Source of the DNA: Rhodospirillales bacterium
Lineage (GTDB): Bacteria > Pseudomonadota > Alphaproteobacteria > Rhodospirillales_A > JACZKS01
DNA: 44,810 nt
Direction of reading: 5' to 3'
Assembly: GCA_018648445.1 (NCBI GenBank)
Contig: JABGRG010000021.1
Span: 1 to 44,810 of the forward strand
The notes beneath the pieces are model-generated. The model saw only the letters and a list, made by a program, of their open reading frames with translations, did not search any database and was not told the origin of the DNA. Below, piece by piece: positions 1 through 8,727 of the stretch. The translations under genes and the position numbers were made by a program. Within the stretch, counting starts at the first letter, position 1; each line of letters begins with the position of its first letter.

Positions 1-47
1 GCATGGGAATCGCCATGTGCCTGGAACGGGACCGAGCTGCGAGATAA
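1..47 (+). CDS. Thiolase (acetyl-CoA acyltransferase), C-terminal end only
   Basis: Only the final 14 codons are inside the window, ending at the TAA at 45-47. They read MGIAMCLERDRAAR, which matches the conserved glycine-rich C-terminal motif of thiolases (GGGMGIAMCxER), the region that carries the last active-site segment. Thiolases condense or cleave acyl-CoA, as in beta-oxidation or acetoacetyl-CoA formation. The identification rests on this short motif alone, so the subtype (degradative or biosynthetic) cannot be told. The gene runs in from the left. A hairpin with a T tract about 150 bases downstream could be its terminator. Confidence 0.7.
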   Translation, partial: MGIAMCLERDRAAR

Positions 48-127
48 GGCGCGGCGCCGAAAGCAAAAACCGCTTGCACGGAGGCGAATAGACGGCAGCA
101 GGGCCAACACCATATCCCCCTCGAAAT

Positions 128-421
128 TCAGCGACAACTACGCGTTCGGTATAAGTGCATGCGTGCCCCCGCAACCATCTTAATTTGCTCGGCGGAAGCC
201 CGGTCCGAAAGACCGGGCTTTTTTCTGTCTGAACAGAGATTGAGGATACCTGCGAGTTCGCCCTTGATGGAAAGGGTGAGTTCTTCATCTTGAGGCGTGA
301 GAATGATCGTGTCGATCAGGGTGCGAATGAGGTCGAATAAGACGGTCGGAGAATAATGAATGCGCCGATCCGGAAGAGAATAAACGGTAGGTGCTCTGTT
401 TGCATCGGGCTGCGAGGCCAA
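128..421 (-). pseudogene. Serine site-specific recombinase, C-terminal remnant
   Basis: The open frame ends with the tail typical of large alphaproteobacterial serine recombinases (resolvase/invertase family with zinc-ribbon and C-terminal region): a segment like LIRTLIDTIILTPQDEEL, then a KGELAGIL segment, then EQIKMVAGAR followed by HLYRTR. Intact members are about 500-650 residues. Here only about 70 recognisable residues remain. The upstream part of this frame, and the other frames up to 770, show no resolvase catalytic domain, so it is a decayed 3' end. It marks past insertion or excision of a mobile element next to the thiolase gene. Identification is from remembered family sequence, not an alignment. 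Confidence 0.65.
197..224 (+). terminator. Rho-independent terminator-like hairpin
   Basis: A perfect 9-bp stem (AGCCCGGTC at 197-205 with GACCGGGCT at 211-219) closes a 5-base loop and runs into six Ts at 219-224. Orientation fits termination of rightward transcripts, so it could serve the thiolase gene ending at 47. It also lies within the recombinase remnant on the other strand, so it may have arisen there by chance. Confidence 0.55.
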
Positions 422-772
422 TTTCTATTATCTGCTCTACCCCGATAGCGGGCTTTTATCAGGTGGTTTGCAGTGTTCGGCTTTTGACCCTGAACGGACA
501 TTTAGTGGTTTCTTCGGTACAAGGTTGGCCATTTCTTAACCCTTTCCACAGCATCAGCGAGATTGTTGAATACACGATGATTCAGACATCTATTGACGCC
601 AACAATCTCGCCGAAGTTGTTGATATCCATGCCCTGTTTCCACCTGTCAACGTGCGCGACCTTTATCTTGTTTTAAATACCTTGGTCATGAATTCCACCG
701 CTTGGAACATCTCCGCGGTCGATAGCTGATTCGGGAAGTCCTCTTCAACGATAATCTTCTGGTACTCGAGTT
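422..772. other. Gene-poor stretch with small unassigned open frames
   Basis: No recognisable full gene is seen here. On the minus strand a 45-codon frame runs from an ATG at 800 to a TAA at 663-665 and has balanced, acidic, coding-like composition (contains ELEYQKIIVEEDFPNQ). It overlaps the 3' end of the opine-dehydrogenase-like gene in another frame. Further along the same strand a 42-codon frame begins MDINNFGEIVG. On the plus strand a 112-codon frame (391-729) covers the same DNA. I recognise none of them. With the recombinase remnant beside it, the stretch looks like degraded mobile or accessory DNA. Confidence 0.4.
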
Positions 773-2254
773 CTACGACGCCATCCTCAGGGGTGTGCAT
801 CGGTCAACGAGGGTGAATGCATCCGTGATGCCGAACGCCTGGGGGGCGGCAGTCTCGCCCAGATCTCTCCCGCAAAGACGATCCCCGACCAGATATTCCT
901 TGCCCATATGCCGCTGGCACCAGGAAAGGACCCGGTCATGCATAGGCGTCTTGACACCAACGATTTCGGCAACGCCTTTCACAATGGCCATGCCGTGGGG
1001 GACGTCCTCAAAGAAAAACCGACCCTCGAAATCAGGTAGCAGGCCGTCGGGGCCGGAGCGCATGGGTGTCCGGATTCCGCGATACGCCCTGTTTGTGGCG
1101 ATGGCGCTTCGAAGCGTGGATGGGTCGTCGATCTGGTCTTCGTAGCCGAGGCGAATGCCGAGATGAAGAGAAACCGTGGCGCTCATCCAGTAGTCCGGGA
1201 CCTGTGCGTGGATACCCGCAGCTGCCGCAACCAGTTCATCGTTCATGGCCTGGAGTATTTCCACCCCTTCCTGGGAAAGTCCCTCGTAAAACAACGGCGC
1301 TTCGGAAAACGGGCCTCCGGCCCAGTCCTTGAACTGGGCATACATGATGCCGGGATGGAGGATCTGGTTCCCCGGAGCCAGGGTGAGGTTCAGGAAATTG
1401 CCCATGTCTATTACCGGCATTTCCAGGAGGCAGCTCATGACGTCCGTTGCAAACGTCGAGTCCGACGCGCGTAGCGGCAGTTGCGCGTTGATTTTCTTGG
1501 TGCCGATTACCTGAACGGCCGCGCCGAGTTGCTGAAGTTTGCACATCCAGGGAATGCCGCCGATCCCGAATACGCCTATCTGTTTGCCCGTTTCGTTCAG
1601 GACCGTTTGGGCTTTCCAGTTGAAGCCGCCCCACGAAGGCGCGCACGTCAGGTAATCGCCGTCCTTCATCCATGGAACGACTTTTTGCAGCAAGGGCAGG
1701 TGGCAATGCGACGGCACGCACAGGATGACCAGATCGGCGTCCTTGATGGCAATCTCGGGTTGATGCGTGACGATTTCAGGGCGACCGATGATGTCCCCTT
1801 CGTCACGGTGGACCCGTATCCCGCCTTCAGCCTCCAACCCCTGCCTGATTTCGCCTGCCCGGTCTTCGCTGGAAACCAGTACGTGGACACGGACATCGGA
1901 GCGCGCCGACAGCAGACCGGCGTACACGTGACCCAGATTACCCATGCCGCAAACGGCTATCGTCGCTTTCGCCGATCCGTTTTGAAACCATTTCGGGGCG
2001 ATGTCCCGAAGCGAACCCGTCGGGTCCAATGACACAATATTCGCTGGTTTGACCCCGAAGCGCAGGCATAGACCCTCGATAATGCGAACTGGGGGCAAAA
2101 CGCGGTCGTCGGTCTTGAGCGTTCTTGCCTGATCAAGGGGGAGGCCGGCCACCCAGGAAAACAACCGGGACGGCACCATCCTCAGGATGGAAGGCACACC
2201 GGAACGAACCATTTTGCTGCGTTGCGGATTTTCGTTGCGGTCTGACTCGCTCAT
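773..2254 (-). CDS. Opine/octopine-dehydrogenase-like NAD(P)-binding protein with N-terminal extension
   Basis: This 493-residue protein has a Rossmann dinucleotide-binding motif (GMGNLG, about residues 103-108) and a C-terminal half resembling the octopine/nopaline dehydrogenase family, including an HPGIMYAQFKDW segment that probably holds the catalytic histidine. Family members reductively condense an amino acid with an alpha-keto acid, or the reverse. The first ~94 residues precede the Rossmann fold and are not normal for the family. Residues about 50-80 (IIEGLCLRFGVKPANIV) look like the end of a Cro/C1-type (XRE) HTH. The ATG at 2254 is chosen because an AGAGG lies about 9 bases before it. 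It lies 49 bases downstream of a membrane-protein gene on the same strand, so the two may be cotranscribed. The substrate is unknown. The C-terminus overlaps another open frame, so a sequencing or natural frameshift near 790-800 is possible. Confidence 0.7.
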   Translation of the reverse strand: MSESDRNENPQRSKMVRSGVPSILRMVPSRLFSWVAGLPLDQARTLKTDDRVLPPVRIIEGLCLRFGVKPANIVSLDPTGSLRDIAPKWFQNGSAKATIAVCGMGNLGHVYAGLLSARSDVRVHVLVSSEDRAGEIRQGLEAEGGIRVHRDEGDIIGRPEIVTHQPEIAIKDADLVILCVPSHCHLPLLQKVVPWMKDGDYLTCAPSWGGFNWKAQTVLNETGKQIGVFGIGGIPWMCKLQQLGAAVQVIGTKKINAQLPLRASDSTFATDVMSCLLEMPVIDMGNFLNLTLAPGNQILHPGIMYAQFKDWAGGPFSEAPLFYEGLSQEGVEILQAMNDELVAAAAGIHAQVPDYWMSATVSLHLGIRLGYEDQIDDPSTLRSAIATNRAYRGIRTPMRSGPDGLLPDFEGRFFFEDVPHGMAIVKGVAEIVGVKTPMHDRVLSWCQRHMGKEYLVGDRLCGRDLGETAAPQAFGITDAFTLVDRCTPLRMAS

Positions 2255-2303
2255 AAATCATCGCCTCTCGTCGAAGGAAGTCTGAAAAGCCGCAGAATCC
2301 TGA

Positions 2304-2966
2304 TCAACGGTCGCGCCCAAACACCGGTTTGAGATCCGGATTGCCCACAAGCCAGCGGGCGAACACGAAGACCAGATACATGGCAATCGCCTGAATCACA
2401 TGATAGACCGAATTATAGGTGAAGTAGTCCGGGTGCAGGCCAAGCTTCGCTTGCTGCGCGGCGGCGCCAATGAAAATCAACAGAACTCCGGCAACACCGA
2501 CCCAGGCCGCTCGCGCCCGATAGCGGATTCCGAAAAGACCAAAGACGCTTAAGGCGAATATGGCGGACGGCAGATAGTTGACGATGGCGACGAGAAAGCT
2601 CTTCGAATAGAACAGCAGGCAGACCACATAGAGTACGAACTCGATGCTGGCGACAGCGGTCGCGATCCGGCTCACGCGCCGCCCGAAAAGGATCACCGCA
2701 CCAAATATCCATGCAGCAAGGGACGTTAGTCCAAGCGCGACCATGGAAGCGACGTCGAGCATCTGGTTGGCCGAACTTGCCCGATCGGGAAAAAATCCGT
2801 GTCGCGTTCCACCCAAAAATGCCGCCGCGCCCGCCATGAAGAAGAATACGGCGAACCAGATACGTAAGAACCGTTGGTCCGGCATTGCAGATAACAACAG
2901 ATACGCAAAAAAAACGCACTCGACGGTTACGATGTAATCGGTCAGCGTGACATCGGGTTCAAACAT
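2304..2966 (-). CDS. Seven-helix membrane protein, possibly CREST/alkaline-ceramidase-like
   Basis: The 220-residue product has seven hydrophobic segments, no signal peptide and short loops. A GGTRHGF motif follows the second helix, and an H appears in the seventh helix (YHVIQA). Conserved histidines at these places recall the CREST superfamily of membrane hydrolases (alkaline ceramidase, PAQR), but the match is by pattern only and function is not established. I chose the ATG at 2966 over the TTG at 2972 because a GGAGG lies 8 bases upstream of the ATG and only 2 from the TTG. The gene is divergent from the efflux operon starting at 3216 and probably shares a promoter region (2967-3215) with it. 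It lies upstream of the opine-dehydrogenase-like gene. Confidence 0.55.
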   Translation of the reverse strand: MFEPDVTLTDYIVTVECVFFAYLLLSAMPDQRFLRIWFAVFFFMAGAAAFLGGTRHGFFPDRASSANQMLDVASMVALGLTSLAAWIFGAVILFGRRVSRIATAVASIEFVLYVVCLLFYSKSFLVAIVNYLPSAIFALSVFGLFGIRYRARAAWVGVAGVLLIFIGAAAQQAKLGLHPDYFTYNSVYHVIQAIAMYLVFVFARWLVGNPDLKPVFGRDR

Positions 2967-3215
2967 AATCAAAGCCTCCCCCCCCCTCTCAACTCACGGA
3001 GTAACTATGACTCCGGGATGCGCGACTCCGTCATTGCGGAAAGGGTCAATCTTCCCGGACTTTTCTCTCGAAGCGCGCGGTAGCGGCAACTCCCCCTAGC
3101 AAGGGTCTTTATACCACACGCGACATACGCGGTCGTCAAGTTCCTTGCGCAACCAAGTTTCCCCCATAGGGAACGACGTGGTAACATCCTTTCGTTAGAG
3201 AGGGGGGGCGATGAA

Positions 3216-4382
3216 ATGAAGACACGCTCGCGGCTGTCTGCTGTTCTAACCGCCATCGGCACGGCGGCGGCCCTGATGGGTGGCGGTGTGCCGGACGCGG
3301 GCGCGGCAGACGAACCCGGAGCTACGCCGGAGATTTTGCCGGTCGAAACACTTGTTCTGCGGGCATCGAACACCTTCGAGGTAACGGAAGGATTTGCGGG
3401 CCGCGTCGTTGCCAGCCGCCAAAGCGATCTGGGGTTTGAGCGAAGCGGCACGGTGACCGGCATTCAGGCCGACGAGGGGGATCGGGTCAATAAGGGTGCG
3501 GTGCTGGCGAACCTCGACACCTCAATTCTGAAGGCCCGGCGGCACGAACTAAATGCGCAATTGGCGCAGACACGGGCGACCTATCAGGAAATCGAGGCCC
3601 GCCTCGACTATGCACGCGCCACCGTCAAACGTCGCGATGGCTTGATGCGCAACGCCCACGTATCACGCCAAAGCTATGACGAGGCCCGGTTCGACGAGCG
3701 GGCGTTGACGGCCAAACTAAAGGCAAACGAAGCGACGGTCGCCGCCGTGCGGGCCGAAATCAACGCCCTGGCGGTACAACTGGATCGATCCCGCATCGTC
3801 GCACCATTCAAAGGCACCGTTGTCGCCCGCCATGCCGACGAGGGAACGGCAGTCAACGCCGGGACGCCGCTTCTGCGTTTGATCGAGGACGACGCCCTGG
3901 AGGTCCGTATCGGTGTCTCGGGAGCCGTGGCCGAAACCCTGGAGCCGGGGCAGGTATACGACATCCGTATCGGTGAGAGGGCCTATCCGGCGGTCCTGCG
4001 GGTCGTGCTTCCGACCGTGGAGCCCGAAACCAGAACCGTTCCCGTCGTTCTGCTGCTGGGTGACTTCAACACGTCAAAACCCCGGTCTGGACAGCTGGCC
4101 ACCCTTGAAATCCGCCGTCAAATTGCCGAGCGTGGTTTCTGGCTGCCGGTATCGGCGTTGACCGGCGGTCGCCGCGGCCTGTGGAGCGTGTATGTCGTTA
4201 CGCCCACCGATAACGCCGACGGGACACTGCGGGTTGAACGGCGCGACGTTCAGATTATCCATGGTGAATCGGAAAGGGTTTTCGTTCGTGGCACCCTGCG
4301 CGACGGCGAACGGGCCGTCGCCACCGGAATGCACCGGTTGGTACCGGGGCAGACGGTACGGTTGGCGGGGTCTAAACAGTGA
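3216..4382 (+). CDS. RND efflux membrane fusion protein (HlyD/AcrA family)
   Basis: This is the periplasmic adaptor of a tripartite RND pump. It has 388 residues with a signal peptide (cleavage likely after the Ala-rich stretch near residue 30). It is followed by a biotinyl-lipoyl half-motif (SGTVTGIQADEGDRVNKG, about 75-92), an alpha-helical coiled-coil hairpin (about 100-190), the second lipoyl half (VAPFKGTVVARHADEGTAV, about 195-215), and a beta-barrel and membrane-proximal domain. It has no lipobox cysteine. Start: ATG at 3216 preceded by an AGAGAGGGGGGG tract. It is the first gene of a five-gene operon; its stop overlaps the start of the RND permease (GTGA). No outer-membrane TolC-type channel gene is in the window, so a channel must come from elsewhere. 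Confidence 0.9.
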   Translation: MKTRSRLSAVLTAIGTAAALMGGGVPDAGAADEPGATPEILPVETLVLRASNTFEVTEGFAGRVVASRQSDLGFERSGTVTGIQADEGDRVNKGAVLANLDTSILKARRHELNAQLAQTRATYQEIEARLDYARATVKRRDGLMRNAHVSRQSYDEARFDERALTAKLKANEATVAAVRAEINALAVQLDRSRIVAPFKGTVVARHADEGTAVNAGTPLLRLIEDDALEVRIGVSGAVAETLEPGQVYDIRIGERAYPAVLRVVLPTVEPETRTVPVVLLLGDFNTSKPRSGQLATLEIRRQIAERGFWLPVSALTGGRRGLWSVYVVTPTDNADGTLRVERRDVQIIHGESERVFVRGTLRDGERAVATGMHRLVPGQTVRLAGSKQ

Positions 4383-7300
4383 TATTGTCGACCCTGCTGT
4401 TCCGCCACCCCCGTCTGACTCTTCTTTTCATCGGCTTTATCGTGATCGCCGGGCTGGGGGCGCTGTCGGCGATTTCGCGGCAGGAAGACCCGGCGCTGAC
4501 CGAGCGTTGGGGAAATGTCGTCACCTACCTGCCCGGCGCTTCGGCAGGACGAGTGGAAGCCCTTGTCACCGAAAAGATCGAAAACGCGCTTCAGGAAATC
4601 GAGGAAATCAAACGCATATCGTCACGCTCGCAAGCGGGATGGTCGGTCGTCAGCATGCAGTTAGAAGACGACATCATGGCGGTCGATGGCGTTTGGGCCC
4701 GTGTCCGCGACAAGGTATCGGAGGTCGAGCCCCAGCTTCCGCCCACGGCAACGGTCCCCGAATTCGATCGTCCGACGGTCGCCGCATTCACTCTGCTGGT
4801 GGGGTTCACCTGGACCCTGGATGATCAACCACAACTCGACCTGTTGAACCGGATGGCCGAGAACCTTCGCCAACGTCTGATCCGGCTATCGGGCACCAAG
4901 GAAGTCAAACTGTTCGGCGAGCCCGAAGAGGAAGTTCAGGTCGTCATCGAACCCGATGTTCTGGCGTCGGCGGGGCTGACCGTCGCCGCCGTTTCCGAGG
5001 CAATACACCGGGCCGATTCGAAGAACGCTGCAGGGCGCATCGACAGCGAGCGCAACAGCGTCGTCGTCGAGGTCAGGGGTGCGATCGGATCCGTCGACCG
5101 CATCCGTTCCATCCCGTTGCGGCATGGAAAAGGGGGGCAGTTGTTGCGAGTGGGTGACGTGGCATCGGTCATCAAGGCACCGCGATCCCCGCCCAGGACA
5201 TTGACCTTGGTCGATGGCGAACCCGGCATCATCGTCGGCATCAAAATCGAGAACAACCGGCGGGTCGATAAATGGGCGGCGTGGGTGCGCGACGTCGTCG
5301 CCGAATTCAGGGCCGATCTGCCGTCCGGGGTCAAGGCCGACATCATTTTCGACCAGAGCATTCACACTGAGGAACGACTGGGCAGCCTGGTGGAGAACCT
5401 TCTTATCGGCGCCGGGTTGGTTTTTCTGGTCCTGCTTGTGATGATGGGCTGGCGCTCTGCCGTTCTGGTCGCCTCGGCGCTGCCACTGACGCTGTTGATG
5501 GTCATGGTCGTATTGAACGCCATGGGAGTTCCGCTGCAACAGATTTCGCTGACCGGTCTGATCATCGCCATTGGACTGCTGATCGACAACGCGATTGTCG
5601 TTATCGACGAATACAACAAGGACCGGCGGCGCGGTCTTTCGCCGTCCGACGCCATCGCATCGACCGTTGGACATCTGTTCCGCCCGTTGCTGGCCTCGAC
5701 ACTGACCACGACGTTTACCTTCCTTCCCCTGGTCCTTATGCCCGGCAATGCGGGCGAATTCGTCAGCACCCTGGGTATTTCGGTCATTCTGGCCATCAAT
5801 TTCTCGCTGGTCCTGTCGCTGACCATCGTGCCTACCGTCGCCGGATATTTCGACCGTGGACAAAGCGCCGAACCACGCAGCGGGGTTTTGGCGGTCGGGA
5901 TTGGCAGCGGTTGGGTGGTCGGTGCCTATCGTGGATTGCTGAGAACCGTTGTGCGGCGACCGTTGTTGGGTATCTTCATCGCACTGATCCTGCCGCTGAG
6001 CGGTTTCGGCGTTGCCAGCCAACTGGTCGAACAGTTTTTTCCGCCAGTGAACCGCAATCAGTTCCAAGTTCAGATCAAACTGCCGCCCCAGTCGTCGCTG
6101 GCCGAAACCCGCGCCAATGTGGCGCGCGCCCGCGAATTGATCCACGCCCATCCGCAAGTTACACGCAGCCACTGGTTCATCGGCGAGAAACCGCCCCGGG
6201 TCTATTACAACATCACCATTTCCGAGGATGCCTCACCTGATTTCGCCTTTGGCTTTATCGACACGACCTCGCCCGACGAGACCTTTGCGATGCTGGCGGA
6301 GCTCCAACATGAATTGATTTCTGCGTTCCCGAATGCCACGGTTCTGGCCTTGCCCTTCGAGCAAGGACCGCCGGTCGAAGCGCCCATCGAATTGCGGGTC
6401 TACGGACCCGATCTCGACACGCTTAGACGTTTGGGCGAGGAAATCCGCCTGGTGCTCACGCAAACCCGGCAGGTTACTTATGCCGAAGCATCCATATCCG
6501 GTGCCCGTCCAACGCTGGCGCTCTATCCGGACGAGGATCAGGCTCGGTTCGGCGGGCTCGATCCAACAGGCGTCGCGGCGCGGCTGGATGCCGGTCTGAG
6601 CGGCGTCACCGGGGGAACCATCCTTGAAGGAACCAAGGAATTACCGATCCGTGTCCGCCTGTCTCCCGCAGATCGAACCGAGATTGCCGGGCTGATTGAT
6701 CACCGATTGCTTTCCGCATCCGGGAATGACGGCATCCCCGACCACGCCATACCGGGCGTCCCACTGAAGAATTTGGTGCGTGCCGAGTTGGTGCCCGACG
6801 TTAGCCTCATTACCCGGCGTCACGGCGAACGGGTCAATACCGTGTCGGCCTTCGTGCGTCCGTTTTCGTTGCCGGGCAAGGCCCTGGCTGATTTCAGAGC
6901 ACGATTGGCGGCGAGTGGTTTTACGGTTCCCAACGGGTATCGTCTGGAATACGGCGGCGAAAGCGAAGGCAGCGGTGAGGCCCGCGCCGCCCTGATCAGT
7001 GTGCTCGCGCCGTTGCTGATTTTGATGATCGCGACCGTTGTTCTGGCGTTTGACTCGTTCCGAATGGCGGCGATCATCGGTATGGTGGCTGTGTTCAGCG
7101 TCGGCGGTGCCCTGTTGACCCTGTGGCTGTTTGGCTTCCCGATGGGCTTCATGGCCGTGATCGGGACCATGGGGCTGATCGGTTTGGCCATCAACGATAG
7201 TATTGTCGTGTTGTCGTTGCTGCATACCGACGAACGGTGCCGGGCTGCGGATGCCGACGCGATTTGCGATACGGTTGTCGAGGCGACCCGCCACATCATC

Positions 7301-7501
7301 TCGACCACACTGACCACCATTGGCGGGTTTTTGCCGCTTATTATCTGGGGTGGAATTTTCTGGCCGCCCCTGGCCATCGCGGTTGCCGGCGGCATGGTGG
7401 GGGCGACCCTGCTGGCCCTGTTTTTCGTGCCGCCCATGTTCACCATTTTCGTTCGCCGCGCTGCAAGGCGGGCAGCGAAACAGACGATGGAAATTGGTTG
7501 A
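4379..7501 (+). CDS. RND efflux transporter permease (AcrB/AcrD/AcrF family)
   Basis: An inner-membrane proton-driven pump of 1040 residues, the usual length for the family. It has an N-terminal transmembrane helix, a large periplasmic porter domain, helices 2-6, a second periplasmic domain and helices 8-12. The helix-4 motif reads GLLIDNAIVVIDE (about residues 400-413). Where AcrB has two adjacent aspartates (D407-D408) this protein has D-N, a variant common in environmental RND pumps. In helix 10 an INDSIVVL motif stands where AcrB has its lysine region. The GTG start at 4379 overlaps the adaptor stop by 4 bases, showing translational coupling. The substrate is unknown. Placement in an operon with a phosphopantetheinyl transferase and convergent to a lipid megasynthase suggests, by inference only, a link with lipid export or tolerance. 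Confidence 0.93.
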   Translation: MILSTLLFRHPRLTLLFIGFIVIAGLGALSAISRQEDPALTERWGNVVTYLPGASAGRVEALVTEKIENALQEIEEIKRISSRSQAGWSVVSMQLEDDIMAVDGVWARVRDKVSEVEPQLPPTATVPEFDRPTVAAFTLLVGFTWTLDDQPQLDLLNRMAENLRQRLIRLSGTKEVKLFGEPEEEVQVVIEPDVLASAGLTVAAVSEAIHRADSKNAAGRIDSERNSVVVEVRGAIGSVDRIRSIPLRHGKGGQLLRVGDVASVIKAPRSPPRTLTLVDGEPGIIVGIKIENNRRVDKWAAWVRDVVAEFRADLPSGVKADIIFDQSIHTEERLGSLVENLLIGAGLVFLVLLVMMGWRSAVLVASALPLTLLMVMVVLNAMGVPLQQISLTGLIIAIGLLIDNAIVVIDEYNKDRRRGLSPSDAIASTVGHLFRPLLASTLTTTFTFLPLVLMPGNAGEFVSTLGISVILAINFSLVLSLTIVPTVAGYFDRGQSAEPRSGVLAVGIGSGWVVGAYRGLLRTVVRRPLLGIFIALILPLSGFGVASQLVEQFFPPVNRNQFQVQIKLPPQSSLAETRANVARARELIHAHPQVTRSHWFIGEKPPRVYYNITISEDASPDFAFGFIDTTSPDETFAMLAELQHELISAFPNATVLALPFEQGPPVEAPIELRVYGPDLDTLRRLGEEIRLVLTQTRQVTYAEASISGARPTLALYPDEDQARFGGLDPTGVAARLDAGLSGVTGGTILEGTKELPIRVRLSPADRTEIAGLIDHRLLSASGNDGIPDHAIPGVPLKNLVRAELVPDVSLITRRHGERVNTVSAFVRPFSLPGKALADFRARLAASGFTVPNGYRLEYGGESEGSGEARAALISVLAPLLILMIATVVLAFDSFRMAAIIGMVAVFSVGGALLTLWLFGFPMGFMAVIGTMGLIGLAINDSIVVLSLLHTDERCRAADADAICDTVVEATRHIISTTLTTIGGFLPLIIWGGIFWPPLAIAVAGGMVGATLLALFFVPPMFTIFVRRAARRAAKQTMEIG

Positions 7502-7524
7502 TTTGCTCGATTAGGGAAGACGTA

Positions 7525-8724
7525 ATGAACGAAAATGTGACCAACGCCATAGCCGATCCGGCATATAGGGCCGAAATTCGCGCCCTTATTGCAAACAATC
7601 CTCTATTTGAGCGATTCACGCCAATCCATTTGGACCAACTCGTATCCATCGTCGGCGATCCGGTCTCTGTCGCTGATGGCGAGATTGTCATGCGCGAGGG
7701 GGATTACCCGCCTGACAACGTCTACATCCTACGCAAGGGTTCGGTGAAAATTCTGAAAAACGAACCGGATTCCGACGTCCAGTATCAGATCGCCGTACTG
7801 AACCCCGGGGACACGATCGGCGAGGTCGCCCTGCTTGACGACGGCCCGCGATCAGCGACCGTGGTGGCTCTTGAAGATACTTCGCTTTTGGTCATTCCCA
7901 TCGACAAGTTATCGGCCATGGCCAGCGCCGACGATTCCGTCGATTCCCGTATGAAAATCAACCTCGCCTACGAGTTGGGACAGCGCTTGCGCACCACCAA
8001 CGAGTCAACGGTCCGCAACTTGCGCGAAAAACTGGCCGAAGCCGAGACCCGGGCCGAAATGGGCAAGTTCATCAGCAACGTGCTGATCGGCACCTGTGTG
8101 TATATGTTCGCCCTGGGTGTTTTGTCCGTCATGGCTAAAGAAGCCATCGACACGACGATGATTTCGGTGCCGATTCTTTTCGGGTTTGCAATCGGCCTGT
8201 TCGTTCTCATCAAAAATAGCGCCTACCCCTTCAGCGCCTACGGCATCACCACCGAGAATTGGCGCTATGCGATCAAGGATTCCCTGCTGTGGACGATGGG
8301 AATGCTGGTGTTGGTTGTCGGCGTCAAGGCCGTCATGGTCTACACCGTGCCCGCATTCAAGGGCTTGCCGGTCTTCGATTTTTATCAGTCGAAAAACACG
8401 ACCCTGGGCATGGCGTTACTGGCGGCAGGTCTTTACGCCTTATTCGTTCCCATTCAGGAAGGCGTTGCGCGGTGCGGATTGCAAAGCTCTTTCCAAATGT
8501 TCCTGACCGGGAAATACCGCGTCCTGGTCTCGATCCTGATTTCAAACCTGTTGTTCAGCGCCACCCATCTGCATGTTTCGATCAAGTTGGCGCTGCTGGT
8601 GTTTCCGGTCGGTGTGTTCTGGGGCTGGCTGTATTACCGGCACAACACGGTCATCGGGATCATTGTCTCGCACATCATTGTCGGGCTGTTCGCCCTGTTT
8701 GCCGTCGGCTTTACGTCCCTTTAG
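7525..8724 (+). CDS. Cyclic-nucleotide-binding domain fused to CPBP/CAAX-protease-like membrane domain
   Basis: The 399-residue protein starts with a CRP-type cNMP-binding fold (about residues 25-150; motif GDTIGEVALLDDGPRSATV matches the phosphate-binding cassette). A charged helical linker (about 150-185) follows, then a multi-helix membrane domain. The membrane part carries CPBP (CAAX protease and bacteriocin-processing) signatures: Q311-E312 with R316 (normally EExxxR), F344xxxH348 and H383. The first Glu is Gln and the last motif lacks the usual Asn/Asp, but the presumed catalytic Glu and His remain. Start: the ATG at 7525, 23 bases after the RND stop; the longer open frame upstream is only the RND gene in another frame. 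It may be a nucleotide-gated intramembrane protease or sensor, but no substrate can be inferred. Confidence 0.75.
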   Translation: MNENVTNAIADPAYRAEIRALIANNPLFERFTPIHLDQLVSIVGDPVSVADGEIVMREGDYPPDNVYILRKGSVKILKNEPDSDVQYQIAVLNPGDTIGEVALLDDGPRSATVVALEDTSLLVIPIDKLSAMASADDSVDSRMKINLAYELGQRLRTTNESTVRNLREKLAEAETRAEMGKFISNVLIGTCVYMFALGVLSVMAKEAIDTTMISVPILFGFAIGLFVLIKNSAYPFSAYGITTENWRYAIKDSLLWTMGMLVLVVGVKAVMVYTVPAFKGLPVFDFYQSKNTTLGMALLAAGLYALFVPIQEGVARCGLQSSFQMFLTGKYRVLVSILISNLLFSATHLHVSIKLALLVFPVGVFWGWLYYRHNTVIGIIVSHIIVGLFALFAVGFTSL

Positions 8725-8727
8725 AAT

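Noticed and set aside
110..225. Possible tmRNA or SRP RNA end near the hairpin at 197
   Set aside because: A short stretch (GACAACTACGCG) recalls alphaproteobacterial tmRNA tags, but no alanine-stop ending or acceptor structure is found. The recombinase reading on the other strand explains the sequence better.
3005..3463. 152-codon minus-strand frame across the promoter of the efflux operon
   Set aside because: It overlaps the start of the membrane fusion protein antisense and has a Ser/Arg/Pro-rich, shadow-like composition.
4886..6172. Long minus-strand open frame (428 codons) opposite the RND gene
   Set aside because: It is an antisense shadow of a high-GC gene: Gln/Asp/Arg-rich, with no recognisable motif, while the plus strand is a clear RND permease.
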